Source of the DNA: Sphingomonadaceae bacterium
GTDB taxonomy: Bacteria; Pseudomonadota; Alphaproteobacteria; Sphingomonadales; Sphingomonadaceae
NCBI GenBank assembly: GCA_024236195.1
Contig: JACKKZ010000003.1
Coordinates: forward strand, 62,001 to 126,000
Direction: 5' to 3'
Length of the DNA: 64,000 bases
The notes under the pieces are model-generated. The model was not told the origin of the DNA. It worked only from the letters and a program-made list of their open reading frames with translations, and searched no databases. The translations under genes were made by a program, and so were the position numbers. This document shows positions 41,822 through 49,894 of this stretch, piece by piece. Position 1 is the stretch's first letter. Each line of letters begins with the position of its first letter.

Positions 41822-43151
41822 GAAGCTGGTCCTTGCGGCCCTGACACCTTCGTTGATTTGGGCGAGCATCGGGAAGGCGCAGGACAATCCAACCCCCGGT
41901 TTCGACGTGCTCGCCTATGAGGTTTCAATCGCCCCCGACATTGCGAGCAAATCGCTCTATGGCGCGGAGACGATCCGCCTGCGGATTGGCCGCGAGGCAG
42001 CCGCCGAACTGGCTTTTTCGCCGATGGCACTGCAGATCATGGATGCGACGCTGAATGGCCAGCCGGTGCAGGTTCGTTCCGACGACAAAGGCCTTGTCTT
42101 CGTACCAACTAACCCCTTGCCTGCGGGCAAGAAGGTAGAGCTGAGCTTCCGCCTCAGCGGGACACCGAAGCGCGGGATCAATGCAGTGCCCGGCGGCATC
42201 TACAGCGCCTATTTCGCCTGCGACTGGATGGTCTGCCGCCAGGATACGCCCGGCGACAAGGCGAGGCTGACGCTGGATATCGTGGTGCCGAAGGGGTCGC
42301 TGGCGGTTGGTCCCGGAAAGCTGCTGTCTGTGGGCTCAACCGCAGATGGCCTTCCAATCCAGCGCTGGCGCACCGCGCGCGATTATTCGTCCTATCTTTA
42401 TGGCTTTGCGGTGGGGCCATTCAAACCAGTGCATTATCGCCGCCGCGGCAACCGGATCACGCTTTGGAATGCGACCGGCGAAGCGCAGGATTTAGAGGCC
42501 AGGTTCGCGCAGAGCGCGCCGTTGATTGATTTCCTCAGCGACAAGGCTGGCCTGCCCATGCCGGGGCGCTATTATGCCCAGATCCTCGTACCCGGCTGGC
42601 AGGCGCAGGAGGCGGCGACCTATTCGCTGATCGGCCAGAAGGCGCTGGACGCTGACCTTGCGACACCCGATCAGGAATGGATCCTCGTCCATGAAATGGC
42701 GCACCAATGGTGGGGCAACCTCGTCACTTGCGCTAACTGGCAGCATTTCTGGCTCAACGAAGGTTTCGCGACCTTCATGACTGCCGCATGGAAAGAACAC
42801 CGTTACGGCCGTGAGGCCTATGATGCAGAACTGGACGTCGCCCGTCGGCGCCTTGCCAAAGCGCGCGAGGCCGGGTTTGACAAGCCACTGGCATGGGATG
42901 GCAAATACCCCTCGCTCGGCACACGCCGCGCGGTGCAATACAGCAAGGGCGCGCTGTTCCTCGACCATTTGCGCAGCGAGATGGGCGAGGATGCCTTCTG
43001 GGCCGGGATCAAGCGCTACACGCGGCGGCACGCGGGCGGGACTGTGACCAGCGCCGATTTCCAGCGCGCGATGCAGCAGGAGACAAGGCGCGATCTGGCG
43101 CCGCTGTTTGCGGAATGGGTGTATGGCAAAGCGGGAGCTGCTGAGTCATGA
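41814..43151 (+). CDS. M1 family aminopeptidase, secreted
   Basis: This 445-residue gluzincin peptidase has the zinc-binding motif HEMAHQWWGN with the third ligand in LNEGFATF (HExxH-x18-E). A signal peptide (RKLVLAALTPSLIWASIGKAQ) sends it to the periplasm. GGIYSAYFACDWMVCR near residue 125 holds two cysteines that may pair. It is much shorter than PepN (about 870 aa), as typical for small M1 proteins. The start is GTG 41814, overlapping the previous gene by 8 bases. The third motif Y (about 370) lies in AVQYSKGALF. Confidence 0.88.
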   Translation: MIRKLVLAALTPSLIWASIGKAQDNPTPGFDVLAYEVSIAPDIASKSLYGAETIRLRIGREAAAELAFSPMALQIMDATLNGQPVQVRSDDKGLVFVPTNPLPAGKKVELSFRLSGTPKRGINAVPGGIYSAYFACDWMVCRQDTPGDKARLTLDIVVPKGSLAVGPGKLLSVGSTADGLPIQRWRTARDYSSYLYGFAVGPFKPVHYRRRGNRITLWNATGEAQDLEARFAQSAPLIDFLSDKAGLPMPGRYYAQILVPGWQAQEAATYSLIGQKALDADLATPDQEWILVHEMAHQWWGNLVTCANWQHFWLNEGFATFMTAAWKEHRYGREAYDAELDVARRRLAKAREAGFDKPLAWDGKYPSLGTRRAVQYSKGALFLDHLRSEMGEDAFWAGIKRYTRRHAGGTVTSADFQRAMQQETRRDLAPLFAEWVYGKAGAAES

Positions 43152-43192
43152 AGCTATCAATCCTTCTATATCTGATAGCCCAAAATCCCTCT

Positions 43193-43334
43193 TCCAGCTC
43201 TCGCTAGGCGCTGTGCGCCAAGCTCCTGCATCCTTCTCCCACCGGGAGAAGAAGTGCAGCGCCAATCCTTCTCCTTGGGGGAGAAGGATACGGAGACTTT
43301 GCGCGCAAGCGCATAGTCGGAGTTGGATGAGGGG
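43193..43334. repeat. Dispersed two-unit inverted repeat, copy 1
   Basis: Two related ~60-base units in inverted orientation. The left unit has the core CTA-GGCGC..GCGCC-AAG. The right unit, read on the minus strand, has CTA-TGCGC..GCGCA-AAG. The centre carries CCTTCTCCC / GGGAGAAG. Downstream to 43375 lies a further partial piece with AGCTGGC..GCCAGCT. It sits between the M1 gene and a convergent regulator gene. Confidence 0.8.
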
Positions 43335-43445
43335 CTGCAAGCTGGCACTTGCCAAAGCCCCGCCAGCTAGCCAACGACTCATGACAGTCTTCGACAAGTT
43401 TAGGCAACGCGGATGTGGGAGTGGGTCTCCAACAGACCCTCCCCC

Positions 43446-44423
43446 TCAAACCACCCGTTCCACCTCCGCGCCCATTTCTGCGAAATAGCGGGCCATTGCA
43501 TCAGCCGCCTTGTCCGATAGCTGGATGAAAGCCCGCCTCCGGTCGGTTTCGTCTTCGACCCGGTCGAGCAGCCCCGCTTCGGTCATTTGCGATATCCAGC
43601 GCAAAGCCGTGGTCGGCGGGACGCCGCTGGCAATGCAGAGCGAGGTGACGGAGACACGCTTGCGCTCCACCCGCGCGGCGGTGAGGTCCAGCAATATGTC
43701 CCATGCCGGATCAGCGAACAGTTCGCCTTCGAAGAAACGCGCGCGGGCCTGGCGCTGGCGGATGATCTGCCGCACCAGCCGCGCATCGGGCAAAGGTGCG
43801 CGCGGTTTGCGGGCGAGGCTCTCGCTCGCATCGTTGTCCGGTCCGCGATATTTTGGATTGGGGCTGCCGAAGCGGAAGGCGCTGCTCTCGCCCTCTGCAC
43901 TGCCGGAAAGCCGCTCCAGCCGCTGCGCAATCTCGCCGACCTGTTCGGTCAGTCGCAACAGCGTCAGCCGGTCATCCTCGTTGAGTTCGCGCAGGCGCAT
44001 GGTCGGCATTCTCGCCAACACGCGGCCCAGCGCAATTACGCGTTCCGCCCTAGTGGGATCGACGAGGATTTGCGGGCGCGACTGGTCGAGGCAGCCAAAC
44101 ACATCGTCCAGCGCCTCCACCGAAGTGGAAACCACCAGCTGTGCCCCCGAATGGGAAATGCGCATATCGAGCCGCGCCAGTGCCGCCATCGCCGCCCCAT
44201 CCAGCTGCGGACAGTCGAGCAGCACTAGCTCCCCCAGCGGGCACAGGTCAGGTCCATCGACCAGTGCCGCCAAGGCCCCGGTTTGTCCGAGCCGGAAGCC
44301 GGCAGCGCCTGCATCCTCGCACATCTGCTCACGCAGGTGGGGACGGTCGGCAAAGATGGAGACGGTGAGCGGCAATCCTGCCGCATCATTTGCCGGTGCA
44401 TATGCGAAATCTGCCTGCGCCAT
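43446..44423 (-). CDS. Winged-helix (MarR-like) regulator with LexA-type box
   Basis: This 325-residue protein has an N-terminal alpha/beta domain that looks receiver-like (VSIFADRPHLREQMCEDAG; LVLLDCPQLDGAAMAAL; about 15-135), a coiled-coil linker (about 150-190), and a C-terminal MarR-type winged helix (VSVTSLCIASGVPPTTALRW; AGLLDRVEDETDRRRAFIQL; about 255-325). The receiver-like part lacks the full acidic pocket, so phosphorylation is doubtful. A GTTC-N7-GTTC box lies 24 bases before the ATG, suggesting control by LexA. The start is ATG 44423 with GGGAG upstream. Confidence 0.72.
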   Translation of the reverse strand: MAQADFAYAPANDAAGLPLTVSIFADRPHLREQMCEDAGAAGFRLGQTGALAALVDGPDLCPLGELVLLDCPQLDGAAMAALARLDMRISHSGAQLVVSTSVEALDDVFGCLDQSRPQILVDPTRAERVIALGRVLARMPTMRLRELNEDDRLTLLRLTEQVGEIAQRLERLSGSAEGESSAFRFGSPNPKYRGPDNDASESLARKPRAPLPDARLVRQIIRQRQARARFFEGELFADPAWDILLDLTAARVERKRVSVTSLCIASGVPPTTALRWISQMTEAGLLDRVEDETDRRRAFIQLSDKAADAMARYFAEMGAEVERVV

Positions 44424-44446
44424 GTTCCGACTCCCTGCTCGAACGC

Positions 44447-44461
44447 GAACAGGATTAGAAC
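44447..44461 (-). promoter_or_regulatory. Possible LexA (SOS) box
   Basis: Read on the minus strand the sequence is GTTCTAATCCTGTTC, a full match to the alphaproteobacterial LexA consensus GTTC-N7-GTTC, 24 bases ahead of the regulator's start codon. Promoter position and AT-rich spacer favour it over chance. Confidence 0.5.
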
Positions 44462-44493
44462 AAAAACAGATCAGGTCAAGATTTTGTTTACCA

Positions 44494-44988
44494 TCATGGC
44501 GTGATTTCGATTGGTGTCCCGTCAGGCACGGCAGCCCATAATTCGTCCATTTCGGCATTGGACACCGCAATGCAGCCATCGGTCCAGTCGCCCTGGATGC
44601 GTCCGGTGGTCATGCCATTGGGCTGACCGTGAATAAAGATATCCCCGCCCGGCGAAAGCCCCTGCCCCTCGGCAAATGCGCGGTCATGTGCGTTGGGATA
44701 GGATATGCGCAAGCTGAGGTAATAGGCGCTGTTCGGGTTGCGCGTGTCGATGATGTAGCGGCCCTCGGGCGTTTTCTCGTCGCCTTCGAACTGTTTGTGG
44801 CCTTCTGGCGCGTCACCCAGTGCGATGCCGCTATAAGTGCGGATGGCCCGTTCCCCGCGATAGAGGGTGAGCGTACGGTCGGATTTATCGACACGGATGT
44901 AGTCCGCAATACCGAGCGGCTCCGGCGCGTGCTGCACCGGGGCGCAGGCGGCGATGGCGAGCAGGAGCGGGAGGACGAGGCGACGCAT
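44494..44988 (-). CDS. L,D-transpeptidase (YkuD domain), lipoprotein
   Basis: This 164-residue enzyme of the YkuD family would cross-link or anchor peptidoglycan. The catalytic motif is complete: HGQPNG (His about 122) and DWTDGCIAVSN (Cys about 141). The signal peptide ends LLLAIAACAP, a possible lipobox. No LysM domain is present, so it is a minimal form. It sits directly upstream of the winged-helix regulator, on the same strand, and could be part of the same stress response, but 70 bases with a LexA-type box separate them. Confidence 0.9.
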   Translation of the reverse strand: MRRLVLPLLLAIAACAPVQHAPEPLGIADYIRVDKSDRTLTLYRGERAIRTYSGIALGDAPEGHKQFEGDEKTPEGRYIIDTRNPNSAYYLSLRISYPNAHDRAFAEGQGLSPGGDIFIHGQPNGMTTGRIQGDWTDGCIAVSNAEMDELWAAVPDGTPIEITP

Positions 44989-45028
44989 GGGCTGGAGGTT
45001 AGCTTAGTGCTGGCCTGATGGGTAGCTC

Positions 45029-45176
45029 ACCCTCATCCAGGCTACGCTAGCTCCTTCGGAGCAAGCTTCGCCATCCTTCTCCCATCGGGAGAAGAAAATC
45101 AGCGCAAATCCTTCTCCTTGGGGAGAAGGATGCTGGAGCTTGGCGCGCAGCGCCTAGCGAAAGCTGGATGAGGGGC
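45029..45176. repeat. Dispersed two-unit inverted repeat, copy 2
   Basis: The left unit carries the core CTA-GCTCC-TTC-GGAGC-AAG. The right unit (minus strand) carries CTA-GGCGC-TGC-GCGCC-AAG. The outer ends CCCTCATCCA / TGGATGAGGG and the two TTCTCC/GGAGAAG hairpins in the middle are shared with the other copies. It lies between the transpeptidase and purA. Confidence 0.85.
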
Positions 45177-45200
45177 TACCCCCTTTCCGTTTCACTCAAA

Positions 45201-46490
45201 TCAATCCGCAAACGGATCGCGCACCAGGATCGTGTCCTCGCGCTCAGGAGAAGTTGAAACGCTCGCCACCGGGCAGTCGATCAGTTCTTCGATCCGGCGG
45301 ATATATTTGATCGCCTGTGCGGGCAGGTCTGCCCAGCTGCGCGCGCCGACAGTGGTGCCTTCCCAGCCGTCCATCTCTTCATAAATCGGAGTGACGCGGG
45401 CCTGATCAGCCGCGTGGGACGGCAGGTAATCGAGCACTTCGCCGTCCAGCTCATAGCCGGTGCAAATCTTGATTGTCTCGAACCCGTCGAGCACGTCGAG
45501 CTTGGTCAGCGCGATCCCGGTCACCCCGGAAATCGCGCAGCTCTGGCGGGTCAGCACCGCATCGAACCAGCCACAGCGGCGCTTGCGGCCAGTGACAGTG
45601 CCGAACTCATGGCCGCGCTCACCCAGTTTCTGCCCCACCTCGTCCTCCAGCTCGGTCGGGAACGGGCCGGAGCCGACGCGGGTGGTATAGGCCTTGACGA
45701 TCCCCAGCACGAAGCCTGCCTGGCTCGGCCCAAGGCCCGAACCCGAAGCCGCGGTGCCGCTGACGGTGTTGGAACTGGTGACGAAGGGATAGGTGCCGTG
45801 ATCGACATCGAGCAGCACGCCCTGCGCGCCTTCAAACAAGATCTTCGCTCCGGCCTTCTTCACTTCGTTGAGGCGTTTCCACACCGGCTGCGCGAACTGG
45901 CGCACGAAGGGCGCAATCTCGCGCAAATCACTGATCAGCCGCTCGCGGTCGATCGGCGGCTGGCCGAACCCGGCGCGCAAGGCATCGTGGTGCGCGCAGA
46001 TCCGATCGAGTTGCGGGCCGAGATCGTCGAGATGCGCCAGATCGCAGACCCGGATCGAACGGCGACCGACCTTGTCCTCATAGGCAGGGCCGATCCCGCG
46101 CCGGGTCGTGCCGATCTTGCCCTTGCCCGCAGCGGTTTCGCGCAGCACGTCCAGATCGCGGTGGATCGGCAGGATCAGCGGGCAATTGTCAGCAATGCCG
46201 AAATTCTCCGTGGTGATCGAAACGCCCTGCCCCTGCAGCTTCTCCATTTCCGATTTGAGCGCCCACGGGTCCAGCACCACGCCATTGCCGATCAGGCTGA
46301 GCGTGCCGGTGACGATGCCGCTGGGCAGCAGGCTGAGCTTGTAGGTTGTATCGCCTACCACCAGCGTATGCCCGGCATTATGCCCGCCCTGGAAACGCAC
46401 GACGGCATCAGCACGGCTGGCGAGCCAGTCGACGATCTTGCCCTTGCCCTCATCGCCCCACTGGGCGCCGATCACAGTAACGTTAGCCAT
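45201..46490 (-). CDS. purA: Adenylosuccinate synthetase
   Basis: PurA (429 aa, usual length) joins IMP and aspartate using GTP, the first step from IMP to AMP. Catalytic Asp13 and His41 stand in GDEGKGK (12-18) and GGHNAGHT (35-42). The conserved GTTRRGIGPAYEDK and TVTGRKRRCGWFDA segments are intact. ATG 46490 gives the standard MANVTVIGAQWGDEG N-terminus. In relatives it follows hisZ; here four plus-strand genes (46.7-49.9 kb) have come between. Confidence 0.97.
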   Translation of the reverse strand: MANVTVIGAQWGDEGKGKIVDWLASRADAVVRFQGGHNAGHTLVVGDTTYKLSLLPSGIVTGTLSLIGNGVVLDPWALKSEMEKLQGQGVSITTENFGIADNCPLILPIHRDLDVLRETAAGKGKIGTTRRGIGPAYEDKVGRRSIRVCDLAHLDDLGPQLDRICAHHDALRAGFGQPPIDRERLISDLREIAPFVRQFAQPVWKRLNEVKKAGAKILFEGAQGVLLDVDHGTYPFVTSSNTVSGTAASGSGLGPSQAGFVLGIVKAYTTRVGSGPFPTELEDEVGQKLGERGHEFGTVTGRKRRCGWFDAVLTRQSCAISGVTGIALTKLDVLDGFETIKICTGYELDGEVLDYLPSHAADQARVTPIYEEMDGWEGTTVGARSWADLPAQAIKYIRRIEELIDCPVASVSTSPEREDTILVRDPFAD

Positions 46491-46695
46491 GGTTACACTT
46501 GTCCCCCCCTGCCAGGAAAATCCGCAAGGCCCTTCGACAGGACTCGGCCAGGGGACGGGACGTAGGGAGCCGCAGCCCCTGAATGCGGGGCGCGAGTTAC
46601 GGTGAGGCCGGAGGGGAGTCAACCACCGCACGGCAAGACTGCGCGACAAAATGCGACAATGCGGGACTTTCCTTCCCCGACTGACGCGATAATCT

Positions 46696-46714
46696 GCCCC
46701 CTCGCGCAGGGGGC
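46696..46714 (+). promoter_or_regulatory. Hairpin ahead of the esterase gene
   Basis: GCCCCCT-CGCGC-AGGGGGC is a perfect 7-bp stem ending 15 bases before the esterase ATG, directly before its GGAG site. It may affect translation. The rest of the 240-base gap after purA shows nothing else clear. Confidence 0.35.
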
Positions 46715-46729
46715 GTTGGAGATTTGACC

Positions 46730-47617
46730 ATGCAATTCCTGCCGCTGGCTGCCAGCCTGCTGTTCCTTTCCTCTACCGGACTTGCCTTAAGCGATGCCGC
46801 ATGGGCTGCCGGGCGGGATGCCGCTGTCCGGCCTGCGCGCGCCGTGCAGGAAATCGCCTATGGCAAGGACAAGCTGCAAAGGCTCGATTTCCAAGCGGCC
46901 CCCACCAGCCGCCCGGCCCCGCTGGTGGTCTTCGTCCATGGCGGCGGGTGGAAACGCGGGGACAAGCGCAACGCCACCGGGCAGCTCAAGGCCCCGCATT
47001 ACAATGGGCTGGGCTATCATTTTGCCAGCATCAATTACCGGCTGGTGCCCGATGCGACGGTGGAGCAGCAAGCGGCAGACGTCGCCGCAGCGCTGGCGGA
47101 ATTGCTCAGTCGCGCTGACAGGCTGGAGATCGACCGCAAGCGTGTGGTGCTGATGGGCCATAGCGCAGGCGCGCATCTGGTCGCGCTGGTAGGTACCGAT
47201 CCACGTTATCTGCGCGGCGCTGGCCTCAGCTATTGCGATGTGGCGGGTATCATCCCGCTTGACGGAGCCGCCTATGACGTGCCCGCGCAAATGGGCGAAA
47301 ATGCAAGGCTGATGGGCGATACCTATAAGCAGGCATTTGGTACCGACCCGGCGCGTCAGCGGACGCTATCCCCCACATTCCAGGCCGCTGCGCCCAATGC
47401 GCCAGCCTTCCTGATCCTCCACGTTCAGCGCCCTGACGGCACGCGCCAGAGCAAGGGCCTCGGCGAGGCATTACGCAAGGCCGGCACCAGCGCCACCGTA
47501 CAGGGCTTCGCCGGGAAAGGGCTGCGCGGCCATGCGGAGATCAACCGCAAACTCGGCGATCCCGACTATCCGGCGACCGGCGTGGTGGATGCATGGCTGC
47601 GGGAGTTGTTTGGGTAG
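46730..47617 (+). CDS. Secreted alpha/beta hydrolase, esterase/lipase type
   Basis: This 295-residue hydrolase has a signal peptide (LPLAASLLFLSSTGLALSDA) ending near AWA. The oxyanion-hole motif is HGGGWKRGD (about 73-81), the nucleophile elbow GHSAGAH (about 143-149), and the late histidine is in RGHAEINRKLG. This is the HGGG pattern of hormone-sensitive-lipase/BD-FAE-like esterases. The ATG has GGAG at about 9 bases. It is the first of four plus-strand genes that sit between purA and hisZ. Confidence 0.88.
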   Translation: MQFLPLAASLLFLSSTGLALSDAAWAAGRDAAVRPARAVQEIAYGKDKLQRLDFQAAPTSRPAPLVVFVHGGGWKRGDKRNATGQLKAPHYNGLGYHFASINYRLVPDATVEQQAADVAAALAELLSRADRLEIDRKRVVLMGHSAGAHLVALVGTDPRYLRGAGLSYCDVAGIIPLDGAAYDVPAQMGENARLMGDTYKQAFGTDPARQRTLSPTFQAAAPNAPAFLILHVQRPDGTRQSKGLGEALRKAGTSATVQGFAGKGLRGHAEINRKLGDPDYPATGVVDAWLRELFG

Positions 47618-47629
47618 GCAGGTGTCGTA

Positions 47630-47745
47630 GCCCCTCATCCAAGTCCGGCTAGCCAACCAGTTGGCAAGCCTCCCTATCCTTCTCCCCTGGGGAGAAGGAT
47701 GCTGGAGCTTGGCGCAACGCGCCTAGCGGAAGCTGGATGAGGGGC
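47630..47745. repeat. Dispersed two-unit inverted repeat, copy 3 (most symmetric)
   Basis: The ends are exact complements (GCCCCTCATCCA / TGGATGAGGGGC), and the two units share one central hairpin (TTCTCCCC/GGGGAGAA). The left core is CTA-GCCAAC-CA-GTTGGC-AAG. The right core (minus strand) is CTA-GGCGC-GTT-GCGCC-AAG. It lies between the esterase and trhO genes. Confidence 0.88.
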
Positions 47746-47798
47746 TTCACCCCAACCATCTGGCAAAACCCCTCACCATCGGCTAACCGCCGCGCATC

Positions 47799-48755
47799 AT
47801 GACGGACCAGACCCTGCCCTATTGCGTAGCCGCGCTGTATCAGTTCACGCGGTTTGACAATCCCGCCGCGATTCAGCCTACGCTGCTGGAAGCCTGCGAA
47901 GCCAATGGTGTCTATGGCACGCTGCTGCTCGCGCGCGAGGGGATCAATGGCACGATTGCGGGCAGCGATGCCGGGATTGCCGCCGTGCTGGCGCATGTCC
48001 GCGCCTTACCCGGTTGTGCGGATATCGTGGTGAAGTTCTCCCGCGCGCCCTCCATGCCGTTCCTGCGGATGAAAGTGCGGCTGAAGCGCGAGATCGTGAC
48101 CATGGGCCAGCCAGATATCGACCCGACCGCCAGCGTGGGCACCTATGTCGATCCGCAGGACTGGAATGCTCTGATATCAGACCCTGATACCATCGTGATC
48201 GACACGCGCAACGACTACGAGGTCGCCATCGGCACGTTCAAAGGCGCGATTGATCCAAAGACCGCAAGTTTCCGCGATTTTCCCGAGTGGTTCCGTGAGC
48301 GGCGCGCCGCGCTGACCGGGGGCAGCAACACGCCCAAAGTGGCGATGTTCTGCACTGGCGGGATCCGCTGCGAGAAATCGACCGCCTTCCTGAAGAGCGA
48401 GGGTGTGGACGAGGTCTATCACCTGAAGGGCGGCATCCTCGCCTATCTCGAACAGGTCGATGAAGCGGACAGTATGTGGGAAGGCGACTGCTTCGTCTTC
48501 GACGAGCGGGTGAGCGTGAAACATGCTCTGGAGCCGGGCACATACGGCCTGTGCCGCGCATGCCGCCGCCCGGTCTCGCCCGAGGACATGGCCTCGCCGC
48601 TCTATGAGCAGGGCGTGTGCTGCCCCGCCTGCCATGGCGAACGCACGGTCGAACAGCGCGCCCGCTACAAGGAACGGCAGAAACAGGCAGAGCTCGCCAG
48701 GGCGCGCGGCGAAAAACATGTCGGCTCGCGCCCGCGCATGGCGCATGACGACTGA
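47799..48755 (+). CDS. trhO: tRNA uridine(34) hydroxylase, rhodanese type
   Basis: TrhO (YceA) (318 aa) makes 5-hydroxyuridine at position 34 of tRNA using O2. An N-terminal acylphosphatase-like domain (about 8-100; AREGINGTIAG) precedes the rhodanese domain (about 125-225) with the active-site cysteine in FCTGGIRCEKS. Two further cysteine pairs (CRACRRP and CCPAC, about 270-290) form a probable zinc site in the C-terminal tail. GST follows after two bases. Confidence 0.94.
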   Translation: MTDQTLPYCVAALYQFTRFDNPAAIQPTLLEACEANGVYGTLLLAREGINGTIAGSDAGIAAVLAHVRALPGCADIVVKFSRAPSMPFLRMKVRLKREIVTMGQPDIDPTASVGTYVDPQDWNALISDPDTIVIDTRNDYEVAIGTFKGAIDPKTASFRDFPEWFRERRAALTGGSNTPKVAMFCTGGIRCEKSTAFLKSEGVDEVYHLKGGILAYLEQVDEADSMWEGDCFVFDERVSVKHALEPGTYGLCRACRRPVSPEDMASPLYEQGVCCPACHGERTVEQRARYKERQKQAELARARGEKHVGSRPRMAHDD

Positions 48756-48757
48756 TC

Positions 48758-49363
48758 TTGGCTGACCCGCTCCTCTATTCCTTCCGCCGCTGCCCCTATG
48801 CGATGCGGGCGCGGCTGGCGCTGCGGATCAGTGGCACGACAGTCGAACACCGCGAAGTGGTGCTGCGCGACAAGCCGCCGGAAATGCTGGAGGTATCCCC
48901 CAAGGGGACCGTGCCCGTGCTAGTGCTGCCGGATGGCATGGTGCTGGAGGAAAGCCTCGACATCATGCGCTGGGCGCTCGCCCGCAATGATCCGGAAGAC
49001 TGGCTGGAACGGCAGGACGAGGCGCTGCTGGCAGCCAATGACGGGCCGTTCAAGCATCACCTCGACCGCTATAAATATTCGACGCGCTATGCGAATGTGG
49101 ATGCGCTGGAACATCGCGCCGCCTGCTCCAAGCTGCTGATGGTACTGGAAGAGCGCCTCAGCGCCACCCGCTATCTCTGCGGCGAGCAGCGCGGCTTTGC
49201 CGATGCGGCGATCTTCCCCTTCGTGCGCCAGTTTGCGCATTCAGATCGGGCGTGGTTCGACGCACAACCATGGCCGCATTTGCGAGCATGGCTGGAAGGG
49301 TGGAAAACGTCAGAGCTGTTCGAAGCGGTGATGGAAAAGCATGAGCGGTGGCGAGCGAATTAG
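48758..49363 (+). CDS. Glutathione S-transferase-like protein
   Basis: This 201-residue two-domain protein has a thioredoxin-fold N-terminal domain (about 3-75; FRRCPYAMRARLAL with Cys near residue 12, then PKGTVPVLVL with the cis-proline) and an all-helical C-terminal domain. The CPYA motif and size resemble GrxB/YibF-like GSTs. It starts at TTG 48758 right after trhO, so it is likely co-transcribed. Substrate and glutathione use are inferred from the family. Confidence 0.85.
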   Translation: MADPLLYSFRRCPYAMRARLALRISGTTVEHREVVLRDKPPEMLEVSPKGTVPVLVLPDGMVLEESLDIMRWALARNDPEDWLERQDEALLAANDGPFKHHLDRYKYSTRYANVDALEHRAACSKLLMVLEERLSATRYLCGEQRGFADAAIFPFVRQFAHSDRAWFDAQPWPHLRAWLEGWKTSELFEAVMEKHERWRAN

Positions 49364-49495
49364 CGCAATCCGCAGCAAATTCTTCCTTCGTAAATCCAAA
49401 CAGCGTCCCGTGCCTCCGTCCTCGAAATGAACCTTTTGGCAGCGCCGCGCGACTGTATGGCATCATAGCCTACCACTGCGATTGGAGACATTGCC

Positions 49496-49879
49496 ATGCT
49501 TTGCACAACTGCCCGCCAGAGAGCCTCATCCGCCAGAATATTGACCGCAGCCCTTGGTGCCATGGTGCTGTTCAATGCCGGCACGGCTGCGGCACGGCCC
49601 TGGATTGTCCAGTATGACGGGGGACCAGTTGCGCCGGTGGAATCTTGCGAGACCATCGAGACCGAAGATGGCTTCAAACATGTAGCCAATGGGCACGAAC
49701 TGCCATCCGGCTTCATTTGTGATGATATTCCAATGATTTCCGGTGGCGGGCGCGATGTGGTGGACGTCCGCAAATCTCCGGCAATAAAGCGGATGCTGCC
49801 GGGTGCTATCAAGCCTGAAGCAGTATGTCCGACGGGGGTAAAATGTCCTCCGCCACCAAAACCTGCCGCAATTCACTAA
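49496..49879 (+). CDS. Secreted hypothetical protein
   Basis: This 127-residue protein has a long signal peptide (ILTAALGAMVLFNAGTAAA, cleavage about residue 33) and a mature part of about 95 residues with four cysteines (ESCETIE, FICDDIP, AVCPTG, VKCPPPPKP) that could form two disulfides. The C-terminus is proline-rich. I recognise no family. Ribosome-binding site GGAG lies about 9 bases before the ATG. It converges on hisZ, with 15 bases between stops. Confidence 0.7.
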   Translation: MLCTTARQRASSARILTAALGAMVLFNAGTAAARPWIVQYDGGPVAPVESCETIETEDGFKHVANGHELPSGFICDDIPMISGGGRDVVDVRKSPAIKRMLPGAIKPEAVCPTGVKCPPPPKPAAIH

Positions 49880-49894
49880 GGCTTACACTTCGCC

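Noticed and set aside
43335..43375. Extra palindrome AGCTGGC..GCCAGCT after repeat copy 1
   Set aside because: It looks like a degenerate piece of another repeat unit, too short and diverged to list as a separate element.
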